Shown: one piece after another, positions 9,187-12,500 of the stretch
Position numbering within the stretch: position 1 is the first letter of the stretch
Layout of the letters: every line of letters begins with the position of its first letter
Assembly (NCBI GenBank): GCA_963170055.1
Contig: CAUJGJ010000336.1
Coordinates: forward strand, 1,645,923-1,658,422
Direction: 5' to 3'
Length of the DNA stretch: 12,500 nucleotides
Source: Halisarca cf. caerulea
Lineage: Eukaryota; Porifera; Demospongiae; Chondrillida; Halisarcidae
Made by a program: the position numbers and the translations under genes
Notes under the pieces: model-generated
Database searches by the model: none
The model's input: only the letters and a program-made list of their open reading frames with translations
Told to the model about the DNA's origin: nothing

Positions 9187-9289
9187 CAGATCAATGACCC
9201 AAGATCAACAATCATTCCACTACTTATGCCAACAAATTAGTGTTTGTGTACAGAAATTTAACTCAGTATGTGTATTAGGTTCTTGTTAA
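9128..9289 (+). pseudogene. 3'-terminal fragment of a second, related retrotransposon, inverted relative to the first
   Basis: Plus-strand frame of 53 codons ending at TAA 9287-9289. It aligns end to end with the C terminus of the minus-strand ORF: TSGVFGDEAMRFLKEVG against TSGVFGEEAMQFFREVG, SFHYLCQQISVCVQKFNS against SFQYLCQKISVCIQRFNS, and LGS near both stops. Roughly two thirds of positions agree, so this is a diverged relative and not a recent duplicate. Its 5' end is lost at the TA microsatellite that also borders the minus-strand copy. Only the region after the endonuclease core is left, so it is non-functional. Confidence 0.85.
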
Positions 9290-9379
9290 CTTGCGTAATA
9301 TTAGCTTGTTTTGACTTGTGTCCTAGGTTCTTGTTGTCATGTGTACTATATATATTAAAATAAATAAATAAATAAATAA

Positions 9380-9422
<43 letters not shown>
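9290..9422 (+). repeat. 3' untranslated region and (TAAA)n/(TA)n tail of the plus-strand retro fragment
   Basis: After the stop at 9289, about 65 bases (TTCTTGTT-containing, with the motif TAGGTTCTTGTT occurring at both ends of the stretch) lead into an A-rich TAAA tandem run at about 9357-9385 and then TA repeats to 9422. A simple-repeat tail in this position is typical of non-LTR elements that end in microsatellites rather than poly(A). Confidence 0.6.
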
Positions 9423-9426
<4 letters not shown>

Positions 9427-10865
9427 GGCTAACAAAGAAAATTTAGCTCCACAAAAATTTAGCGCTACACAAGATATATATATTTAGATATACATTCCCG
9501 TTGGTATTATATTATGTATATCAAATACAAAAAATCAATAATAAATGTACTAATTATATATATATATATATGTATAATATACTCCAATGAGAATGTACTA
9601 TAATATTATGTGAATCTCATTAGTGCTGTTACATAATATTAATATATATTATGTCTTATTTGATCATTTGTAGCATGACTCTAACACGCTAAGAATGATA
9701 TAATCAAGGGCTGTTAGCCTATGACCAGTGAATCAGATGAATGTTACTATTATATGGCTGCATATAATTATGTTAGGTTAGCTTCTTGATGCAGTATGAA
9801 GTGTACATTAGGAGCCCATATATCTTCACCTGCCAAAGTTGTTTACTGAGTCTCCTTGAAAATGTGTCATTAGGCCATGTTGTGTATTGTCCACCAGATG
9901 AGAGATATAAGCATGCATTGATGTATGGTGTACTGTATGAATTATAGGCCAAGCCGTATAAGCACACATGTCAGGTTGCTTGTGGTATAGTATGGCTGTA
10001 TGGCTAGCTTAGATATACAAAAACATAAGTAGAAGGAAATTTAACCAGGTCCTTAAGTTTCCAAATATTACCCAAACGATAAAGGCCTGCAGTGCCCCAA
10101 AACACACAAATGATTATATTAATTATTTCTTTAATGGTTACCCTTAGGCTAGTTTTACCTAATTATAGCTGTTGGGCATGTATGCAGGAATCCAATAGTA
10201 TTCGGACTCATGCATAAATTGTTGCCAACTCTGCTACTGACAGAATACTTAAATTTAAAAGTTAACTATATAGCTAGTTAAACTTTGCTAACCCAGTAGC
10301 TCTGTGCCATGGATGTGAATAGCCCAAGTGCATGGTCAATTCACTGACTCAGATCAATAGCATGTATTGCTGTGCCCCTGTTTTAAAATCTACCATATCT
10401 GATTCAATAACTTGTGGTGGGAAGTCATGTATGAGATATCAAGTACATGCAGCTGTGAAACCTGCTTCTCAGGACACTTGAGAATCAGGACATCAGATTA
10501 TCACAGTGTGAAAAATAGACATTAATTTAGGTTGTGGTTTCGAATTCTCATATATTATTAATAATACAGAAATGACATATTGGGGCAGCCCTGGAAAATC
10601 AGGAAACTTAGCTCTGTAATCAGGACTTTTGGTGGTCTCCTTGGAGTCCGTATAATTATACGTCGGATTCCACAGTGAGGGATGGTGTGAAATTAAGATG
10701 TCTGCGATAATCTTCGTAGCTGTATCGAATAACACCTAATCTTCTTCGTACTGTAGCGGTAAAACCGCTAATCATAGTAGTAGTATAACTGTTACAATAT
10801 TCCTTCCCCAATGGTGTGTTCGCCGAGTCTGCCATCTAACAATACAGTAGCTAATGGCATGCGTT
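9423..10865 (-). other. 5' part of intron 1, no gene seen
   Basis: AT-rich, with TA-rich stretches near 9480-9490 and 9556-9575 and several small AT hairpins (for example arms 9631-9639 and 9646-9654). Open frames at 9773-9967 and 10493-10735 (minus) have no recognisable motif. A GC-richer perfect hairpin, TAGCGGT-AAA-ACCGCTA, lies at 10754-10770. Otherwise nothing identifiable. Confidence 0.5.
10754..10770. repeat. Perfect 7-bp-arm hairpin
   Basis: TAGCGGT (10754-10760), loop AAA, ACCGCTA (10764-10770). It sits in intron 1 about 100 bp downstream of exon 1 of the Calx-beta gene. No role can be assigned. Confidence 0.5.
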
Positions 10866-10871
10866 ACTCAC

Positions 10872-10947
10872 CAGTATCACGGTAGGACAGAGCAGGTAAG
10901 GGGAGCAGCACCAAAACCAGCGCACACGAGGAAATAATTCCAGACAT
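10872..10947 (-). CDS. Exon 1: signal peptide of the Calx-beta protein
   Basis: An ATG at 10945-10947 (minus) opens 25 codons reading MSGIISSCALVLVLLPLPAL-SYRDT, followed by a consensus GTGAGT donor at 10866-10871, phase 1. The hydrophobic core ALVLVLLPLPAL with a small-residue end (ALS) fits a secretory signal peptide cleaved near residue 21. The phase-1 end supplies a G that completes a Val codon with the TA at the start of exon 2, so the joined reading runs from YRDT straight into VTILFNSSSV, the first strand of Calx-beta 1. That is the architecture expected for a secreted Calx-beta protein. Against this, exon 1 lies about 7.5 kb from exon 2, so an unseen exon could intervene or exon 1 could belong to another transcript. 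Exon 1 is short and was found by eye. Confidence 0.62.
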
Positions 10948-11110
10948 TTTTATTGTGCATGCCGAATAATAATCGTACTTGCATGCTGTATAATAGAATC
11001 TGATTTGTCTACGACGTGACACGTCACCGGCGACACGTCTGCGAGTATTATGGTCTAGCTATATAGCTAAACTGTAGCACGCTGATGACTCATTATTATA
11101 GAATCGAAAG
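10948..11110 (-). promoter_or_regulatory. Putative promoter / 5' flank of the Calx-beta gene
   Basis: Upstream (higher coordinates) of the signal-peptide ATG. A CpG-dense patch at about 11011-11043 stands out in AT-rich, CpG-poor DNA and contains inverted TGACGTG/CACGTC half-sites resembling CRE/bZIP sites (11012-11026). A perfect AP-1 heptamer TGACTCA is at 11086-11092 and a perfect 14-bp palindrome, TAGCTATATAGCTA, at 11056-11069. No clear TATA box. These are short matches and the transcription start is unknown. Confidence 0.3.
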
Positions 11111-11362
11111 TTTGCAACTTCGTAAATCATTATACAGTATACCGCTGTACGTGAAACTAGGTCAGCTGAAAAGTGATGTTTCATTTTTGCCTGTTTATTC
11201 ACACACTGCCTTATACCTACGCACCCATTGATCTGCTCAAGATAGCTCAGACTCTACATCAACAATGTATACAGTTCGATCGGTATAGTATTGCTGTGTA
11301 TGCCAGCCATGTATACAGTCTTCATGTCAAATAAGCAGAATAATGACATATCCATAAATGTG

Positions 11363-11366
<4 letters not shown>
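11111..11366. other. Spacer, nothing recognised
   Basis: Non-coding, with no motif-bearing frame on either strand, between the putative promoter and the TG microsatellite. Confidence 0.5.

Positions 11367-11433
<67 letters not shown>
11367..11433. repeat. (TG)n microsatellite, 67 bp
   Basis: Uninterrupted TG dinucleotides. It immediately precedes the 5'-truncated retroelement remnant on the plus strand and generates spurious HTHTHT and CVCVCV frames. Confidence 0.95.
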
Positions 11434-11435
<2 letters not shown>

Positions 11436-11439
11436 ACCT

Positions 11440-12500
11440 TGTATAAACAGCAGCAGGCTTCTAGGCATGCCCTGTTCAGTACATCAAGTGACTGTTGCAT
11501 TCGATTCTTAGAAGCCAGGAAAGCAGATTCCATTTCTATAGGAGCAGTTTCTCACCGGCCAGAACTGTTGCCACTATTCAAGCAGAAAACCCATTGTGCA
11601 GTGGATGCCATCTGAAATCCAAGGTAAAACAAGGCATCGCGGATTCCGACGCAGCAACCCGGAAGTCTCACTTACTCAGTCTCAATGTCCAGGGAAGAAT
11701 TTTCCAAGATGAGGTGAATTTTTCATACTGGGCTGAGGCAGTTTCATCACTTCCTAACAGAGTAATGAAATTTGCCTACAATGCAGCCATCAACACACTA
11801 CCGACCAATGCCAACCTGGCCCTTTGGTACAGAGGGCAGGTATCAGCCCAGTGTAAGCTGTGTGGATTTCCATCACAATCCCTTTGCCATGTCCTGAACA
11901 AGTGTGAGAAAGCTTTACACCAGCGGAGATTCAATCCCAGACATGACTCAGTTCTGTCTATCATCCATTCCTTTCTGCTGGACCACATTTGCGACTACCA
12001 GATTCTGTCTGATTTACCAGAACTTCAATACACTTTCCCCCCACACATAGCCACCACTAATGAGAGACCAGATATTGTCCTCTGGAACGACAGGAAACAT
12101 AGTGCCATTTTGATTGAATTGACGATTCCTTTTGAAGATAATTTTTCCGATGCCCACCTCAGGAAGACCAATCGTTATCATGGCCTAGTGCAGCTATGTT
12201 CCGATAACAATTATCGCACCCAACTAATCACCATCTAAGTTGGATCTAGGGGAGTGATTGACTTGCCTTCAATGGCCAATCTGGAAACTCTTTGCAAACC
12301 CAAGAAGAAAGTCTGGCACAATTTCCTTGTTTCGCTATCTCAGGCTGCAATCTCGGGCTCTTTGCAATCTGGTGCAGTAGGAACATGAGCTAACTATACC
12401 ACCATGTGTGTGCAGAAACTTATACTTAGTCTAGTTGTTAGCCCTCTTAGCTAAACATATATGTAGGTACATAGATACATATTCCTTTTTTTGCCAAAGA
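11440..12500 (+). mobile_element. Decayed 3' portion of a second endonuclease-type non-LTR retrotransposon family
   Basis: The region carries the zinc-knuckle and restriction-like endonuclease part of a retroelement but no reverse transcriptase motifs, so it is 5'-truncated somewhere between the TG repeat (ends 11433) and about 11500. Its protein is clearly different from the element at 7093-9186: endonuclease IELT against WDVT, and different zinc-knuckle spacing. The 3' end is not identified; AT-rich sequence follows the final stop at 12388 up to the window edge. Confidence 0.75.
11495..12388 (+). pseudogene. CCHC zinc knuckle + restriction-like endonuclease of a retroelement, broken by a nonsense codon
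   Basis: Open from a TTG at 11495 (a TGA lies just upstream, so this is not a real start) to TAA at 12236-12238. In this 247-residue stretch are a Cys2-His-Cys knuckle, CKLCGFPSQSLCHVLNKC, with C120, C123, H132 and C137 (C-x2-C-x8-H-x4-C), then RPDIVLW (D193) and IELTIPFE (E208) forming the PD-x14-E endonuclease core, and K224/Y228. The same frame stays open for 49 more codons after the TAA, beginning VGSRGVIDLPSMANL, and stops at TGA 12386-12388; the E/SG-S segment after the core matches the position of VETSGVFG in the other element. The TAA is therefore best read as a point nonsense mutation in one ancestral frame. The reading before 11495 appears frame-shifted or lost. Confidence 0.78.

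Larger units (their letters stand above)
1350..10947 (-). other. Gene span: secreted multi-Calx-beta protein, six exons, 3' end outside window
   Basis: Gene model joined by hand from splice signals and frame: exons 10872-10947, 3271-3399, 2942-3172, 2726-2872, 2305-2508 and 1350-1514, totalling 952 nt or about 317 codons. All five internal introns, and the donor at the left end, are phase 1. Order of parts: signal peptide (residues 1-21), Calx-beta 1 (about 26-145), Calx-beta 2 (about 146-262), first half of Calx-beta 3 (263-317). Calx-beta is a known Ca2+-binding immunoglobulin-like fold found in Na/Ca exchangers, integrin beta-4, ADGRV1, FRAS-type matrix proteins and sponge aggregation factors. 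Domains 1 and 2 end in the acidic IDDD or LDDD triplet that contributes to Ca2+ binding in this family. No membrane segment is seen, but the 3' end is missing. Joining exon 1 to exon 2 over a 7.5-kb intron is the least certain step; the rest is mutually consistent. Confidence 0.75.

Noticed and set aside
9091..9289. Twin-priming inversion as the origin of the head-to-head retro pair
   Set aside because: Twin priming inverts the 5' part of one RNA, whereas here both opposed pieces include 3' coding sequence (the plus piece repeats the C terminus) and they are diverged, so two separate copies are needed.
9583..9654. AT-rich imperfect hairpins as possible ncRNA
   Set aside because: Such palindromes are frequent by chance in this TA-rich stretch and no GC-stabilised stem is present.
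11327..11615. ORFs with HTHTHT (minus) or CVCVCV (plus)
   Set aside because: Generated by the TG microsatellite. The part of the plus frame after 11434 may overlap the retro remnant in another frame, but I could not align it to anything.
1..12500. CRISPR arrays, tRNA/rRNA genes, riboswitches, bacterial terminators
   Set aside because: The repeats are simple dinucleotide runs without spacers; no cloverleaf or rRNA-like stretch was noticed; the gene structure is eukaryotic.

Overview
The window looks like animal genomic DNA, most likely from a sponge (Porifera). It is AT-rich, has spliced exons with canonical GT...AG signals, and contains microsatellites, a MITE-like element and several non-LTR retrotransposon remnants. 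Nothing prokaryotic (operons, Shine-Dalgarno sites, CRISPR) is visible. The sponge assignment is inferred from a secreted tandem Calx-beta gene with short phase-1 introns and from the retroelement families; no marker gene proves it.

Minus-strand host gene, 10947 down to 1350 and continuing beyond the left edge. Six exons can be placed by splice signals and reading frame. Exon 1 (10872-10947) encodes a signal peptide. Exons 2+3 (3271-3399, 2942-3172) make Calx-beta domain 1, exons 4+5 (2726-2872, 2305-2508) make domain 2, and exon 6 (1350-1514) is the first half of domain 3, whose second half must lie left of base 1. Every intron is phase 1, so each domain is a phase-symmetric two-exon cassette. 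About 317 residues are encoded here. The product should be a secreted or cell-surface Ca2+-binding Calx-beta protein, comparable in module type to sponge aggregation-factor proteins or other extracellular Calx-beta proteins.

Mobile DNA. A 593-bp MITE-like element (647-1239) with perfect 24-bp terminal inverted repeats and TA flanks lies in the intron after exon 6. The 7.5-kb first intron holds a 5'-truncated but open non-LTR retrotransposon ORF (7093-9186, minus). It has reverse transcriptase (YLDD), a CCHC zinc knuckle and a PD-(D/E)XK restriction-like endonuclease. Directly abutting it in opposite orientation is the 3' end of a diverged relative (9128-9289, plus) with a TAAA/TA tail. AT microsatellites flank both. 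Upstream of exon 1, next to a 67-bp TG repeat, is a remnant of a second endonuclease-bearing retroelement family (about 11440-12388, plus), interrupted by a nonsense codon at 12236-12238.

Layout: 1-646 intronic or unassigned with low-complexity tracts; 647-1239 MITE; 1350-3399 Calx-beta exons 6 to 2; 3400-10871 long intron 1 with the retroelement pair at about 7030-9422; 10872-10947 signal-peptide exon; 10948-11366 putative promoter and 5' flank; 11367-11433 TG repeat; 11440-12500 decayed retroelement. The transposable elements are parasitic neighbours and are not functionally linked to the Calx-beta gene as far as the sequence shows.
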